A DNA stretch of 64,000 bases from Cycloclasticus sp. symbiont of Bathymodiolus heckerae (GCA_002101235.1 LWTL01000115.1:18559-82558); one strand, 5' to 3'; numbered from the stretch's first letter, positions 28,515 through 39,312 are shown. Notes: a model not told the origin generated them from the letters alone. A program made the numbers and translations.

Positions 28515-29780
28515 ATGAAATTTAAAATTGTAGTCATAGGTCTCGGGTATGTGGGTTTACCCTTAGCCATAGAATTTGGGAAGAAATACCCTACGATTGG
28601 TTATGACCTTAATGAATCACGTATTTCAGAGTTAAATGCTCGATTTGATTCTACATTGGAGACCACATCGGAAGAGTTGTCATCAGCAAAGCTACTTAGC
28701 TGTACAGTAGACCCTTCTCAGTTAGCAGATTCTAATATTTATATTGTTACAGTACCTACACCCATAGATGCCAGTAAAAACCCTGATTTGACACCTGTGA
28801 GATCGGCGACCCACCTGATTGGAACGTATTTAAAACAAGGTGATATTGTCATTTACGAGTCAACCGTCTATCCAGGTGCAACAGAAGAAGTCTGCGTGCC
28901 CATACTTGAGGAAGTTTCAGGGCTTAAATTTAATATTGATTTTTACTGTGGCTATAGCCCAGAGCGTATTAACCCTGGCGATAAAGAGCGCCAATTAACG
29001 ACCATACTAAAAATCACATCAGGCTCTACGCCACAAATTGCCACCGTAGTCGATGAGTTGTACCAATCCATCATTACAGCGGGTACGCATAAAACAAGCT
29101 GCATCAAAGTGGCCGAGGCTGCCAAGGTGATTGAAAATACCCAACGGGATATTAATATCGCGTTAGTTAATGAGCTGGCGCTTATTTTTAATCGTGTGGG
29201 TATTGATACAGAAGAAGTGCTTGAAGCGGCAGGCACTAAATGGAACTTCTTACCCTTTCGCCCTGGATTAGTGGGCGGTCACTGTATAGGTGTTGATCCG
29301 TACTATCTTGTTCATAAGGCAGAAGCTCTGGGTTATCATCCGCAGCTTATTTCCGCAGGCCGACGAATCAACGACAATATGGGGCATTTTGTTGTTAGCG
29401 AAGTTGTAAAACTGATGGCGAATAAAAAAATCAGCGTTGTTGGCTCAAATATTTTGATGATGGGCATGACGTTTAAAGAAAACTGCCCAGACCTTAGAAA
29501 TACGCGGGTTGTTGAAATGGTTGATGAACTGAAAAACTATAATGCCAATGTTGATGTGTACGACCCGTGGGTTAAAAACGAAAATGTGCCTGAAGAATAC
29601 AATCTAACCTTAATTAATCAGCCAGAAGTTGGTTATTATGACGCGATTATTATTGCTGTCGCCCATCATCAGTTCCAAGATATGGGCCTGTCAGCGGTGA
29701 AAGCACTGGGTAAATCAACACATGTTCTATATGACATTAAATACTTGTTCCCTTCAGAAAGTGTGGATGGGCGATTGTAG
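28515..29780 (+). CDS. tviB: UDP-N-acetyl-hexosamine 6-dehydrogenase (TviB/WbpA-type nucleotide sugar dehydrogenase)
   Basis: [63 protein letters not shown]. Confidence 0.9.
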   Translation: MKFKIVVIGLGYVGLPLAIEFGKKYPTIGYDLNESRISELNARFDSTLETTSEELSSAKLLSCTVDPSQLADSNIYIVTVPTPIDASKNPDLTPVRSATHLIGTYLKQGDIVIYESTVYPGATEEVCVPILEEVSGLKFNIDFYCGYSPERINPGDKERQLTTILKITSGSTPQIATVVDELYQSIITAGTHKTSCIKVAEAAKVIENTQRDINIALVNELALIFNRVGIDTEEVLEAAGTKWNFLPFRPGLVGGHCIGVDPYYLVHKAEALGYHPQLISAGRRINDNMGHFVVSEVVKLMANKKISVVGSNILMMGMTFKENCPDLRNTRVVEMVDELKNYNANVDVYDPWVKNENVPEEYNLTLINQPEVGYYDAIIIAVAHHQFQDMGLSAVKALGKSTHVLYDIKYLFPSESVDGRL

Positions 29781-29906
29781 TGAGTTCTATTTAATGAAAT
29801 TAATTGATGAGTATGTTGCCCTGATGGCTAGGTATAAATAGATGTTCAACAGTTTGAAGTTAGGTGTTAGCGTAGTCTTGAGCCTGAATTAAATGGAGTT
29901 AGTTAA

Positions 29907-31334
29907 ATGATTTTACCAGTGATTATGGCTGGTGGTTCGGGGTCGCGTTTGTGGCCGCTTTCCCGCCAGTTATTTCCTAAACAGTTTTTGCCTTTGGTGG
30001 GTGACGAAACGATGTTGCAGTCAACGTGTAGTCGCCTTGAGGGATTGGCTCACCATGCGCCTTTGTTGATTTGCGGAGAAGACCATCGTTTTACCGTGGC
30101 GGAGCAGTTACGAACAAGTGGCCATGCTAATAGTCCAATAATATTGGAACCCGCTGGACGAAATACTGCACCTGCGGTTGCTTTAGCCGCATTACATGCA
30201 ATTAAAGAGGGTGATGATCCGGTGCTGTTGGTGTTGGCGGCAGACCATGTGATTGCGGATGTTAATGCGTTTCAAGCATCGGTTTCTACCGCGTTGCCTT
30301 TTGCTGAACAAGGAAAGTTGGTTACGTTTGGCATTGTGCCGACGGCTGCTGAAACAGGTTATGGTTATATACAGCGTGGAGCTGTGCGTGAAAGCGGCGC
30401 TTTTGATGTGGCGGAGTTTGTTGAGAAGCCTGATTTGGCTACAGCGGAACAGTACCTGTCGAGAGGCGAGTTTTATTGGAATAGTGGCATGTTTATGTTT
30501 AAAGCGAGCCGTTACCTTGAGGTTTTAAAAGAACAACAGCTCGATATATATAAGGCTTGTGAGCAGGCGATGACTAATGCCGCTGTTGATAGCGATTTTA
30601 TACGACCAGATAAAGAGATATTCCTATCGTGCCCTGATGATTCTATTGATTATGCAGTGATGGAGCCTTTATGCAGTACGGCAGCTTCAGGTGATGATGT
30701 GGTGGTTGTGCCGATGGAATGTGGTTGGAGTGATGTTGGTTCTTGGTCAGCGTTATGGGACGTGTCTGAGAAGGATGAGAACGGTAATACCTGTAAAGGG
30801 GATGTTCTGTCGCATGATACTCAAAATTGTTTTATTCAAAGTGACGGGAAATTAATTGCTACGGTTGGCCTTGATGGAATTGTCGTTGTTGAAAGTGATG
30901 ATGCGATAATGGTTGCCGCTAAAGACCGAGTTCAGGATGTTAAAAAAATTGTTGAAACATTAAAGGCGCAAGAGCGTAGTGAAGCAACTGTACATCGCAA
31001 AGTATATCGACCTTGGGGCTTTTATGACTCTATTGATCAAGGTGAACGATTTCAGGTTAAGCGAATTGTCGTTAGCCCAGGCGCTCAATTAAGCTTGCAA
31101 ATGCATCACCATCGGGCTGAACATTGGATAGTGGTGAGTGGTACAGCAAAAGTGACAAAAGGTGATGAGGTGTTTTTACTGGCTGAGAATGAGTCCACGT
31201 ACATCCCGTTAGGCGTTACTCACCGTTTGGAAAACTCAGGTTCAATTGAATTGGAAATGATTGAAGTTCAGTCGGGCAGTTATTTAGGTGAAGATGATAT
31301 TGTTCGTTTTGAGGATAACTATAACCGGGAATAA
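29907..31334 (+). CDS. manC: Mannose-1-phosphate guanylyltransferase / mannose-6-phosphate isomerase
   Basis: [30 protein letters not shown]-terminal cupin RPWGFYDSI...[23 protein letters not shown]. Confidence 0.96.
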   Translation: MILPVIMAGGSGSRLWPLSRQLFPKQFLPLVGDETMLQSTCSRLEGLAHHAPLLICGEDHRFTVAEQLRTSGHANSPIILEPAGRNTAPAVALAALHAIKEGDDPVLLVLAADHVIADVNAFQASVSTALPFAEQGKLVTFGIVPTAAETGYGYIQRGAVRESGAFDVAEFVEKPDLATAEQYLSRGEFYWNSGMFMFKASRYLEVLKEQQLDIYKACEQAMTNAAVDSDFIRPDKEIFLSCPDDSIDYAVMEPLCSTAASGDDVVVVPMECGWSDVGSWSALWDVSEKDENGNTCKGDVLSHDTQNCFIQSDGKLIATVGLDGIVVVESDDAIMVAAKDRVQDVKKIVETLKAQERSEATVHRKVYRPWGFYDSIDQGERFQVKRIVVSPGAQLSLQMHHHRAEHWIVVSGTAKVTKGDEVFLLAENESTYIPLGVTHRLENSGSIELEMIEVQSGSYLGEDDIVRFEDNYNRE

Positions 31335-31517
31335 TGTTGAATTGTGCCGGGCGCTTTTACTGCCATGATGCAAATAAGTTTTTTGGTCAGTGCTACCAAA
31401 AAAAGCAAGTTAAAGGTACTGATATTTCAAGGAGTAATCTTAGTTAAATAACACCTTAAGCTAAATTGGTCACTAAACCACAGATTGATAAAAAAACTGT
31501 TAACTTCGTAGGTACGT

Positions 31518-31655
31518 ATGAGTAATATCAAGGAAGAAATTTTTTACGAATTGAAAAAAAGTACGTATGTTTCAGTTTACTCAGTAGTTAAAAGTATCGC
31601 AGATAATACAAACACCTCAATAGAAGATGTTACTACTCCTTATCGGACGTTATAG
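31518..31655 (+). CDS. Possible 45-aa small ORF
   Basis: MSNIKEEIFYELKKSTYVSVYSVVKSIADNTNTSIEDVTTPYRTL; no clear RBS. Confidence 0.2.
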   Translation: MSNIKEEIFYELKKSTYVSVYSVVKSIADNTNTSIEDVTTPYRTL

Positions 31656-31658
31656 GCA

Positions 31659-31703
31659 TAAAAAAACCCATAAAACCTTGTTTTTATTGGCTTTATGGGT
31701 CTT
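31659..31703 (-). terminator. Terminator downstream of ssrA
   Basis: ACCCATAAA...TTTATGGGT stem followed by a T-run on the minus strand. Confidence 0.75.
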
Positions 31704-31728
31704 TCTAAGTCCTTGTGGGACTGTGTAA

Positions 31729-32102
31729 TGGTGGAGGTGGCGGGAATTGAACCCGCGTCCGCAAGCACTCCGCCCTTGGCTCTACATGTTTATCCTATAA
31801 CTTTTAGTTTAATCAGTGGCTACCCGATAGGCTAGGAAGACCAAAGACGATTCCGGTAAGTTTTAGTAGATCGGCCCCGAACAAGCTTCACTGCGATCTT
31901 ATGAGCTATGATGCCTGAATGACCCGAAGATCTCTGGACGCATAAGCACGGCTCCAGTCAGACAGCAATCTACTGGTTCTTAAGCAGCGATTGCGTAGTT
32001 GTCGTCGTTTGCAACTATAATTTTTCAGATGTTTTACGAGATTCCTGAAAGCTCGACATGCACCTTAGGTTTTGCTACCCACGTCGAAGCCAGGTCACCC
32101 CC
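31729..32102 (-). ncRNA. ssrA: Transfer-messenger RNA (tmRNA)
   Basis: 5' GGGGGTGACCTGGCTTCGACGTGGG..., tag ORF ANDDNYAIAA* at 31980-32012, 3' GGTTCAATTCCCGCCACCTCCACCA. Confidence 0.96.
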
Positions 32103-32179
32103 TTTAGGTCTAGGTTTGATACTATACAGGATGAAAGGTTCACAAAATAGCAATTAATAGCTGTGTTTATCGGAGAGAG

Positions 32180-32875
32180 TTGGTGGCATTCAATAAAAAA
32201 ATACCAGTAGTGTTTGCGGTTTTGGCGCTTGTGCTCGTTATGATTTGGGGGCCTATTTTTTCAAGTTTTGCGGACTTGTTTTCTTACGCGAAAACGGCGT
32301 TGTATAACGGTGTTACGTTGTTGGATATTTTCAAAGCTGAATTGTTGATTTTATGTATTGTTTGGCTTGTTTTAATGAGCTATTCCAAAAGCAACGATAC
32401 GGTTGATGGTGATGCTTATGTTAGGCGCCATGTGATTTTAATGATGTTTGTTATTGGACAGGTTTTTGTTGGATTTTTTGTGGGCGGGTTTTGGGCACAT
32501 CAGGATGCGTCGGAATATCAAATTGTACGTGGGGCTGATGCGGTAATGCCTGCGCAAGCGATTATTTTGTTGATTTGTTACCCGTTGTATTTGTTTTTTG
32601 GCGGCAGTGCTTTTATTTATGCGAAAACGCGGTTGGCTATTTTTTTAAAGGGTAAAGAATTGAGTTTTATGGTGTTAACATTTACACCATGGCTGTTGCT
32701 ACCTTTTAACGATGCTAGCTTGTTACAGGCAAGTAATGACCTTGTTGAGCTTTTTTACTTGGCGGTGTATTGGATATTAAGCACGGTTTGGGTTGTTTGG
32801 GGAGTGGGGTTTTTAATTCTTCGCTCAGCTAAAGAGGTTTTGCGAGGGTTAAAAGACCCCTATGGCGATATATGA
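32180..32875 (+). CDS. Hypothetical multi-TM membrane protein
   Basis: 231 aa with several hydrophobic helices. Confidence 0.6.
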   Translation: MVAFNKKIPVVFAVLALVLVMIWGPIFSSFADLFSYAKTALYNGVTLLDIFKAELLILCIVWLVLMSYSKSNDTVDGDAYVRRHVILMMFVIGQVFVGFFVGGFWAHQDASEYQIVRGADAVMPAQAIILLICYPLYLFFGGSAFIYAKTRLAIFLKGKELSFMVLTFTPWLLLPFNDASLLQASNDLVELFYLAVYWILSTVWVVWGVGFLILRSAKEVLRGLKDPYGDI

Positions 32876-32887
32876 GCAGTTTTTAAG

Positions 32888-33361
32888 TTAACCGTGTTTC
32901 ATGATGCGTTGTTTTTCACGCTGCCAATCTTTGTTTTTGGACGTGGCGCGTTTGTCGTGAAGTTGCTTACCTTTAGCGGAACCAATTTCAAGCTTCACGC
33001 GGCTTTTCACCCAGTACATAGAAAGTGGAACAATGGTGTAGCCTTTACGCTCAACAAGGGCGACAAGGTTAATAAGTTCACGGCGGTTAAGCAATAACTT
33101 ACGCAACCGTGTTTGCATTGGGTCTATATGTGTTGATGCTGATAGAAGTGGTGAAATGTGAGCGCCAGCGAGCCAAGCCTCGCCATTTTTTATAACGACG
33201 TAACTTTCTTTTAGTTGAACGCGCCCATCTCGAATACTTTTTACTTCCCAGCCTTCTAATGCCATGCCTGCTTCAAAGCGTTGTTCGATGAAGTAGTCGT
33301 GAGTCGCTTTCTTGTTGGATGCAATTGAGTTTGGGTGCGATTTTTTCTTTTTACCTGCCAT
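32888..33361 (-). CDS. smpB: SsrA-binding protein SmpB
   Basis: [49 protein letters not shown]. Confidence 0.97.
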   Translation of the reverse strand: MAGKKKKSHPNSIASNKKATHDYFIEQRFEAGMALEGWEVKSIRDGRVQLKESYVVIKNGEAWLAGAHISPLLSASTHIDPMQTRLRKLLLNRRELINLVALVERKGYTIVPLSMYWVKSRVKLEIGSAKGKQLHDKRATSKNKDWQREKQRIMKHG

Positions 33362-33473
33362 GTTTGTATTCTAAGCGAGCGATTAAATTATCGCTATAAA
33401 AGTCGGTTAATAACTTGGTTAAATGTTGAAGTTGAGTTAGTTTACTAACGATAAGAATAATAGTTAGTACCGT

Positions 33474-34826
33474 ATGAAAAAAATATCACAACATGGGCAA
33501 TGGTCATCGCGCTTAGCGTTTATTTTAGCGGCGACGGGCTCGGCTGTAGGCCTTGGGAATATATGGAAGTTTCCTTATATCACGGGTGAGAATGGGGGCG
33601 GTGCGTTTGTTTTAGTGTATTTGCTGTGCATTTTTGCGATTGGTATTCCGATTATGATGGCCGAAATTATGATCGGCCGGCGTGGTAGGCAAAGTCCTAT
33701 CAACACGATGCGTGATTTGGCAAAAGAAGTGGGTGCTAGTGGTGCGTGGAAGTGGCTTGGTTGGTTAGGTGTTATTGCCGGTTTTTTGATTTTGTCTTAC
33801 TACAGCGTGATTGCTGGATGGGCGATGGCCTATGTCGTACGGGTTGGGTCAGGTGTTTTCGAAGGCGCAACGGCTGATGGTGTGAGCAATATTTTTGGTC
33901 AGTTTGTTGCCGACCCTGAAAAGTTATTGGCATGGCATAGTTTATTCATGGTTATAACGATGTTGGTAGTGGCTCGAGGCGTTAAAGGTTTGGAGCGCGC
34001 TGTTAAGTTTTTAATGCCTGCGTTATTAGTTCTTTTAGTCTTATTGGTTGGTTATGCCATCGATCAAGGCGCATTTAAAGAAGCGGTGAGTTTTTTGTTT
34101 AGTGCGGACTTTAGCAAGATAACCAGCGATGGAATTCTTATAGCAATGGGTCATGCCTTTTTCACCTTAAGCTTAGGTATGGGTGCGATTATGGTGTATG
34201 GCTCTTACTTACCGTCAAATGTTTCGATAGGCTCTACAGCAGTGATTATTGCGCTAGCTGATACGGCGGTTGCGTTACTTGCGGGGTTAGCTATTTTCCC
34301 TATCGTTTTTGCTAATGGGCTAGAGCCAGGCAGTGGCCCAGGGTTGATTTTTCAGACACTTCCCATTGCTTTTGGGCATATGGCATACGGTTCATTTTTT
34401 GGAACCTTGTTCTTTATTTTATTGGTTTTTGCAGCATGGTCTTCATCTATTTCATTGATTGAGCCTGCCGTTGCATGGTTAGTTGAAAACAAGAAAATGA
34501 GTAGAATGCGTGCCTGTATTTGGTCCGGCTTAGTGACATGGATTGTAGGTATTGGGACTGTTTTATCGTTCAATATTACGTCAAATATAAAAATATTTGA
34601 TAAAACATTTTTTGATGTTTTAGATTATTTAACAGCGAATATTATGTTGCCTTTAGCTGGGTTGTGTATTGCTTTGTTCGCAGGTTGGGTGATGACGAAA
34701 GAAAGTGCAGAAGAAGAACTAGATTTTAAACAATTGTATTTATTTAAGACTTGGTTGTTCTTAGTGAAATTTGTATCGCCTGTAGCAGTTGTTATAGTGT
34801 TTCTTAAAGCGATTAATGTAATTTAA
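33474..34826 (+). CDS. Sodium-dependent (neurotransmitter:sodium symporter family) transporter
   Basis: WSSRLAFILAATGSAVGLGNIWKFPYITGENGGGAFVLVY. Confidence 0.94.
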   Translation: MKKISQHGQWSSRLAFILAATGSAVGLGNIWKFPYITGENGGGAFVLVYLLCIFAIGIPIMMAEIMIGRRGRQSPINTMRDLAKEVGASGAWKWLGWLGVIAGFLILSYYSVIAGWAMAYVVRVGSGVFEGATADGVSNIFGQFVADPEKLLAWHSLFMVITMLVVARGVKGLERAVKFLMPALLVLLVLLVGYAIDQGAFKEAVSFLFSADFSKITSDGILIAMGHAFFTLSLGMGAIMVYGSYLPSNVSIGSTAVIIALADTAVALLAGLAIFPIVFANGLEPGSGPGLIFQTLPIAFGHMAYGSFFGTLFFILLVFAAWSSSISLIEPAVAWLVENKKMSRMRACIWSGLVTWIVGIGTVLSFNITSNIKIFDKTFFDVLDYLTANIMLPLAGLCIALFAGWVMTKESAEEELDFKQLYLFKTWLFLVKFVSPVAVVIVFLKAINVI

Positions 34827-34831
34827 CGGTT

Positions 34832-35263
34832 ATGCATAAAATTGAACGCAGTGCGTTAGTTAGACATTCAGCAGAAGAGATGTTTCATCTTGTGAATGAT
34901 GTTGCATCCTATCCTGAATTTTTAAAGTGGTGCAGAAGCAGTAAAGTATTGAGTTCGACAAAAGAAGGTATGACGGCAGAGCTTGAAATTGCATGGAAGG
35001 TTTTGCACAAAGTTTTTAGTACGCAAAATAAACTGGTAGAAGGTAAAAGTATCCGACTTGAACTGCTTGATGGGCCTTTTGAATCAATGGAGGGCGAGTG
35101 GCATTTTAAACATTTGCGTGACGATGCCTGTAAAATCACGATGGAAATTGATTTCACTTTTAAAAGCTCAGTGAGCAATTTTGTTTTTTCAGCTATTTTT
35201 AGTCAAATATGTGGTTCATTAATGGACTCTTTTATTAAACGAGCAGATGAGATTTATGGGTAA
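34832..35263 (+). CDS. ratA: RatA family protein (START/polyketide cyclase-like)
   Basis: HKIERSALVRHSAEEMFHLVNDVASYPEFLKWC. Confidence 0.93.
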   Translation: MHKIERSALVRHSAEEMFHLVNDVASYPEFLKWCRSSKVLSSTKEGMTAELEIAWKVLHKVFSTQNKLVEGKSIRLELLDGPFESMEGEWHFKHLRDDACKITMEIDFTFKSSVSNFVFSAIFSQICGSLMDSFIKRADEIYG

Positions 35264-35564
35264 TGTAGAAGTTGCATATGCAACGCCAGAAAAACAGTTA
35301 ATTTTAGTCATTCCTTATGAAGATGAGTTGACGGCCGAATTGGCGATTGAACGCTCAGGAATGTTGACGCGTTTTCCAGATATTGAATTAGAAAACAGTA
35401 CAGTGGGTATTTTTAGTAAACCGTGTAAGTTAGATACCCCATTGCGTGCAGGTGACCGCGTGGAAATTTACCGTCCTTTGATAGCAGATCCCAAAGAAGT
35501 TAGGCGTAAGCGAGCTGAGGCAGGGAAAGTCACCAAAAAAGGTGCACGTTCAGCTAATGGCTAA
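35247..35564 (+). CDS. ratB: RnfH family ubiquitin-like protein (RatB)
   Basis: VEVAYATPEKQLIL..., GDRVEIYRPLIADPKEVRRKRA; overlaps ratA. Confidence 0.93.
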   Translation: MRFMGNVEVAYATPEKQLILVIPYEDELTAELAIERSGMLTRFPDIELENSTVGIFSKPCKLDTPLRAGDRVEIYRPLIADPKEVRRKRAEAGKVTKKGARSANG

Positions 35565-35570
35565 TATGGC

Positions 35571-35598
35571 TTGAAATACCCAAAAAATAGCTTATATT
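35571..35598 (+). promoter_or_regulatory. sigma70-like promoter for the leuA leader
   Basis: TTGAAA, 16-bp spacer, TATATT. Confidence 0.5.
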
Positions 35599-35605
35599 AA
35601 TACGT

Positions 35606-35725
35606 ATGAATTTCAATGAAGACACTGCCATTTCTACTATCATGTTAAGTGATGTGTCTTTATGTTCATTGGTACCGCAAGATATTCTCCTGCTAAACCT
35701 TCCTCGACTGCCGCTGCGCGGCTAG
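35606..35725 (+). promoter_or_regulatory. Putative leu leader peptide (attenuator ORF); start may be 35642
   Basis: ORF ends ...DILLLNLPRLPLRG*: CTC CTG CTA AAC CTT CCT CGA CTG CCG CTG, upstream of leuA. Confidence 0.6.
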
Positions 35726-35775
35726 TGAAAATGCCTGGCGAGGTGAAACGTAATTACCTATTAAGAGTTAAGAAA

Positions 35776-35793
35776 TGTCATAAATTTATGACA
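35776..35793. promoter_or_regulatory. Perfect 18-bp palindrome upstream of leuA
   Basis: TGTCATAAATTTATGACA. Confidence 0.6.
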
Positions 35794-35807
35794 CGTGGAG
35801 TATAGAA

Positions 35808-37364
35808 ATGAGTAAAGAAAAATTAATAATTTTTGATACGACCTTACGCGATGGCGAGCAAAGCCCCGGCGCGTCAATGACGGCTGAAGAAAAGTTACGT
35901 ATTGCTAAAGCCTTAGAGAAAATGAAGGTTGATATTATTGAAGCGGGTTTTCCGATTTCAAGTGAAGGCGACTTTTTAGCTGTTCAAGGCATTGCGCGAG
36001 AAATAAAAGACAGCGTTGTGTGTGGTTTGGCACGTGCAGGTGCGTTAGATATTAATAGAGCGGGCGAAGCGCTTAAGGATGCCAATAATGCATCACGTAT
36101 TCATACGTTTATTGCTACATCGCCCTTACACATGCGCGATAAACTGCAGATGACGCCTGACCAAGTATTTGATCAAGCCGTTAGCGCTGTTAAATTGGCT
36201 AGAAACTTTACCGATAATGTTGAATTTTCACCCGAAGATGCAGGGCGTTCAGACCTAGATTTTTTATGCCGTGTCATTGAGGCGGTGATTAAAGCGGGTG
36301 CAACAACGATTAATATTCCTGATACGGTGGGCTATAACTTGCCGCAGCAATATGGTGAAACCATTCGCCAGTTGATCGAACGAATTCCTAATTCAGGGAA
36401 GGCTATATTTTCAACCCATTGCCATAACGATTTAGGCATGGCAGTTGCCAATTCGCTTGCTGGCGTGATGAACGGCGCAAGACAGGTGGAGTGCTCCATT
36501 AATGGTTTGGGCGAGCGAGCAGGTAATGCCGCGCTTGAAGAGATTGTGATGGCTGTACGCACGCGACAAGATATGTTGCCGTGTGATGTGCATGTGGACT
36601 CAACGCAAATTATGACTTGTTCACGTTTGGTGTCGGGTATTACGGGTTTTGCTGTACAGCCTAATAAAGCGATTGTGGGTGCGAATGCGTTTGCACATGA
36701 ATCTGGCATTCATCAAGACGGTGTTTTAAAGTCCCGTGAAACGTATGAAATTATGCGTGCTGAAGATGTAGGCTTAAGCTCCAACAAGTTAGTGCTTGGC
36801 AAGTTATCAGGTCGTAGTGCGTTTAAAGATCGCTTAGAAACGCTAAATATTAGTATTGATAGCGAAGAAGAGTTAAACAGTGCATTTAGACGTTTTAAAG
36901 ACTTAGCGGATAAAAAGTCTGAAATTTTTGATGAAGATATTCAAGCATTGGTTTCTAACTTTAAAATGGAAGCAAGCTTTGCAGAAGCGATAAAGCTGAT
37001 CTCTATTAAAGCGTGTTCTGAAACGGGCGAAACGCCGCAGGCTAGCATTACTTTATTGATTGATGATGAGGAAAAATCAGCATCATCAGAAGGTGGTGGT
37101 TTGGTGGATGCGACGTTCAAAGCGATTGAAAAGATTATATCGAGTGATGCTGACTTACAAATCTACTCGGTGAGTAATGTAACGAAGGGCACTGATTCAC
37201 TTGGTGAAGTGGCGGTTAGACTTGAAAAAGCAGGTCGTATTGTAAATGGCCAAGGCTCTGATACTGATATTGTTATTGCATCAGCAAAAGCCTATATCAA
37301 TGCGCTTAATCGTTTATTGAGCCCGAGTAAACGAATACATCCTCAAGCGTATGAGGGTGTTTGA
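35808..37364 (+). CDS. leuA: 2-isopropylmalate synthase
   Basis: [49 protein letters not shown]. Confidence 0.97.
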   Translation: MSKEKLIIFDTTLRDGEQSPGASMTAEEKLRIAKALEKMKVDIIEAGFPISSEGDFLAVQGIAREIKDSVVCGLARAGALDINRAGEALKDANNASRIHTFIATSPLHMRDKLQMTPDQVFDQAVSAVKLARNFTDNVEFSPEDAGRSDLDFLCRVIEAVIKAGATTINIPDTVGYNLPQQYGETIRQLIERIPNSGKAIFSTHCHNDLGMAVANSLAGVMNGARQVECSINGLGERAGNAALEEIVMAVRTRQDMLPCDVHVDSTQIMTCSRLVSGITGFAVQPNKAIVGANAFAHESGIHQDGVLKSRETYEIMRAEDVGLSSNKLVLGKLSGRSAFKDRLETLNISIDSEEELNSAFRRFKDLADKKSEIFDEDIQALVSNFKMEASFAEAIKLISIKACSETGETPQASITLLIDDEEKSASSEGGGLVDATFKAIEKIISSDADLQIYSVSNVTKGTDSLGEVAVRLEKAGRIVNGQGSDTDIVIASAKAYINALNRLLSPSKRIHPQAYEGV

Positions 37365-37383
37365 TTCTGATTTATAGAATGAT

Positions 37384-37416
37384 TAAAAAAGCCCCGTATT
37401 AGCGGGGCTTTTTTAT
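37384..37416 (+). terminator. Rho-independent terminator after leuA
   Basis: aaaaaagccccgtattagcggggctttttta. Confidence 0.92.
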
Positions 37417-37443
37417 GCAAGGCTGTTTTTTAATGCTTGTAAC

Positions 37444-37893
37444 TTAACCAATAGGTTCGTTAGCTGAAAGTAGGAAATGGCCCCTAGCAATAGCGATGGG
37501 CTTTTCTGAATCAGCCTGCCATGCTTTTATATTACATAAAGCAACACGGCGGCCTAAACGAATAACATCACAATGAGAGTAGGTTGTTTCTGTAAGTCCT
37601 GGGCGTAAATAATCAATTGAAAAATCAATGACTTTCGGAGTTTTCTTAAGTTCAAAACACCATAAAAGATGGAATAAAGCGGCATTTTCCATAAAGCCGG
37701 CAACTAAGCCTCCATGTAAAGCAGGTAAGGTAGGGTTGCCTATATTGCTTTCCATAAAGGGTAAGGTGGATACAATTTTATCGCCTACTAGGCTTGTTTC
37801 AATACCCATTGATTTAGCATAAGGAATAAGCTGAATCATTCCCTCGTAATCATTAGAGTCTTTAAGCTGCTGAATTGATTGGAGAAGGGTCAT
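37444..37893 (-). CDS. PaaI/hotdog family thioesterase
   Basis: ALHGGLVAGFMENAA...IDFSIDYLRPG; start inferred inside ORF 37444-37965. Confidence 0.8.
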   Translation of the reverse strand: MTLLQSIQQLKDSNDYEGMIQLIPYAKSMGIETSLVGDKIVSTLPFMESNIGNPTLPALHGGLVAGFMENAALFHLLWCFELKKTPKVIDFSIDYLRPGLTETTYSHCDVIRLGRRVALCNIKAWQADSEKPIAIARGHFLLSANEPIG

Positions 37894-37894
37894 G

Positions 37895-38323
37895 TTAATT
37901 AACGGGGAACTCTTCATTAGAGCGCATAAATGAACCTGTTGCTGTTGCAATAGGTTTGCTCGCATCGTCGGTGTATAAGTTCACGCGAACGAATGCAATG
38001 GTATGAGTAAGGTGATAACAATCAGCGTTAGCATATACGTCGCTTCCTGAACTGGCAGGCTGCATATGATCTATGCGCAAATCAAGGGTTGCCATGGCTC
38101 GATAGTTGTTCTGAGCTTGAAAGATAGCAACACCACATGCGGTGTCGGCTAAGGTTGTTATTGCGCCGCCATGAATATATCCATTAACAGGGTCGCCAAT
38201 AAGTTCTTCATTAAAAGGGAGTTTTAATATAACGGACGTTCTTTCAGAAGATAGAAGTTCTAAATTCAGCTTTTTCGCGTGAGGAGTTTGGTTTATTTTT
38301 TCAAGGTGAGCGTTTGTTACCAT
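37895..38323 (-). CDS. PaaI/hotdog family thioesterase
   Basis: GYIHGGAITTLADTACGVAIF; DLRIDHMQPA. Confidence 0.87.
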   Translation of the reverse strand: MVTNAHLEKINQTPHAKKLNLELLSSERTSVILKLPFNEELIGDPVNGYIHGGAITTLADTACGVAIFQAQNNYRAMATLDLRIDHMQPASSGSDVYANADCYHLTHTIAFVRVNLYTDDASKPIATATGSFMRSNEEFPVN

Positions 38324-38326
38324 GGG

Positions 38327-38821
38327 TTAATACTTTTCGTCGTACTCAATGCCGACAGCACGTAATGCTTCTTCAAGAATACCTTTTTCTTCTTCGACAT
38401 GTTTTGGTACGTCAACCACTTCAGTATTAATAGCCATAGGCTTAAATTCATTGCTCGGTCTGAAGTTGCCTTTTAAATTAACAAGCTCATTACCATCGAA
38501 AATAACCGTAACGCGTTCTTTCGTATCTTGTTTCCCGCCTTTTTTCAGGTCATAAAAATAGTCCCAACGGTCTTTATGGAACGGATCTATTAGTAGCGGT
38601 GTGCCGAGTATGAATTTCACTTGTCGTTTATCCATGCCGGGGCGAAGCTGATTAATCATTTCTTGGGTTACTAAATTACCTTGGCGAATGTCAATTTTAT
38701 ATACGCCGGGTAAATTGTCAGCGACATTCAACATTTTTTGGTTTAACTCTGCTGTTGTGGTGCAGGCAATAAAAAATTGGCTGCAAATGAGAGTGATTAG
38801 TAAAATGAGAAGCTTTCGCAT
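38327..38821 (-). CDS. bamE: Outer membrane protein assembly factor BamE
   Basis: Lipobox FIACTT, VYKIDIRQGNLVTQEMINQLRPGMDKRQVKFILGTPL. Confidence 0.94.
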   Translation of the reverse strand: MRKLLILLITLICSQFFIACTTTAELNQKMLNVADNLPGVYKIDIRQGNLVTQEMINQLRPGMDKRQVKFILGTPLLIDPFHKDRWDYFYDLKKGGKQDTKERVTVIFDGNELVNLKGNFRPSNEFKPMAINTEVVDVPKHVEEEKGILEEALRAVGIEYDEKY

Positions 38822-38901
38822 TTGGAGGTATCTGTGTATGATTAGTAGGCTGAGATGATACATTATCTTGTCTATTTATCCACCATAAATTTGAGGTCAA
38901 A

Positions 38902-39312
38902 ATGGAGTCAAAAGACATACGAGCAGCTGGGTTAAAGGTGACTTTGCCGCGTTTGAAAATCCTTGATATGTTGGAAAGTAGTGGCAATAGGCATCTATCT
39001 GCTGAAGACTTGTATAAGGCGCTGCTAGATGACGGAGAAGAAATTGGTTTGGCGACGGTGTATCGTGTATTAACTCAGTTTGAAGGCGCAGCTCTAGTCA
39101 ACCGACATCACTTTGAAGGAGGCAACTCAGTATTTGAACTCAGTCAAGGTGAACACCATGATCATATTTTATGCGTTAAATGTGGTCGGGTTGATGAGTT
39201 TTGTGATGAGATTATTGAACAGCGTCAGCGCCTCATTGCGGAAGAGAATGGTTATGAAATGACCGATCACAGTTTGTATATTTACGGCGTTTGTTCGGAG
39301 TGTTCTAAATAG
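38902..39312 (+). CDS. fur: Ferric uptake regulator
   Basis: AAGLKVTLPRLKILDMLE, GEHHDHILCVKCGRVDEF. Confidence 0.97.
   Translation: MESKDIRAAGLKVTLPRLKILDMLESSGNRHLSAEDLYKALLDDGEEIGLATVYRVLTQFEGAALVNRHHFEGGNSVFELSQGEHHDHILCVKCGRVDEFCDEIIEQRQRLIAEENGYEMTDHSLYIYGVCSECSK

Noticed and set aside
28515-31334. A complete capsule/exopolysaccharide locus
   Set aside because: Only a nucleotide-sugar dehydrogenase and manC are present; no glycosyltransferase, flippase or polymerase in the window.
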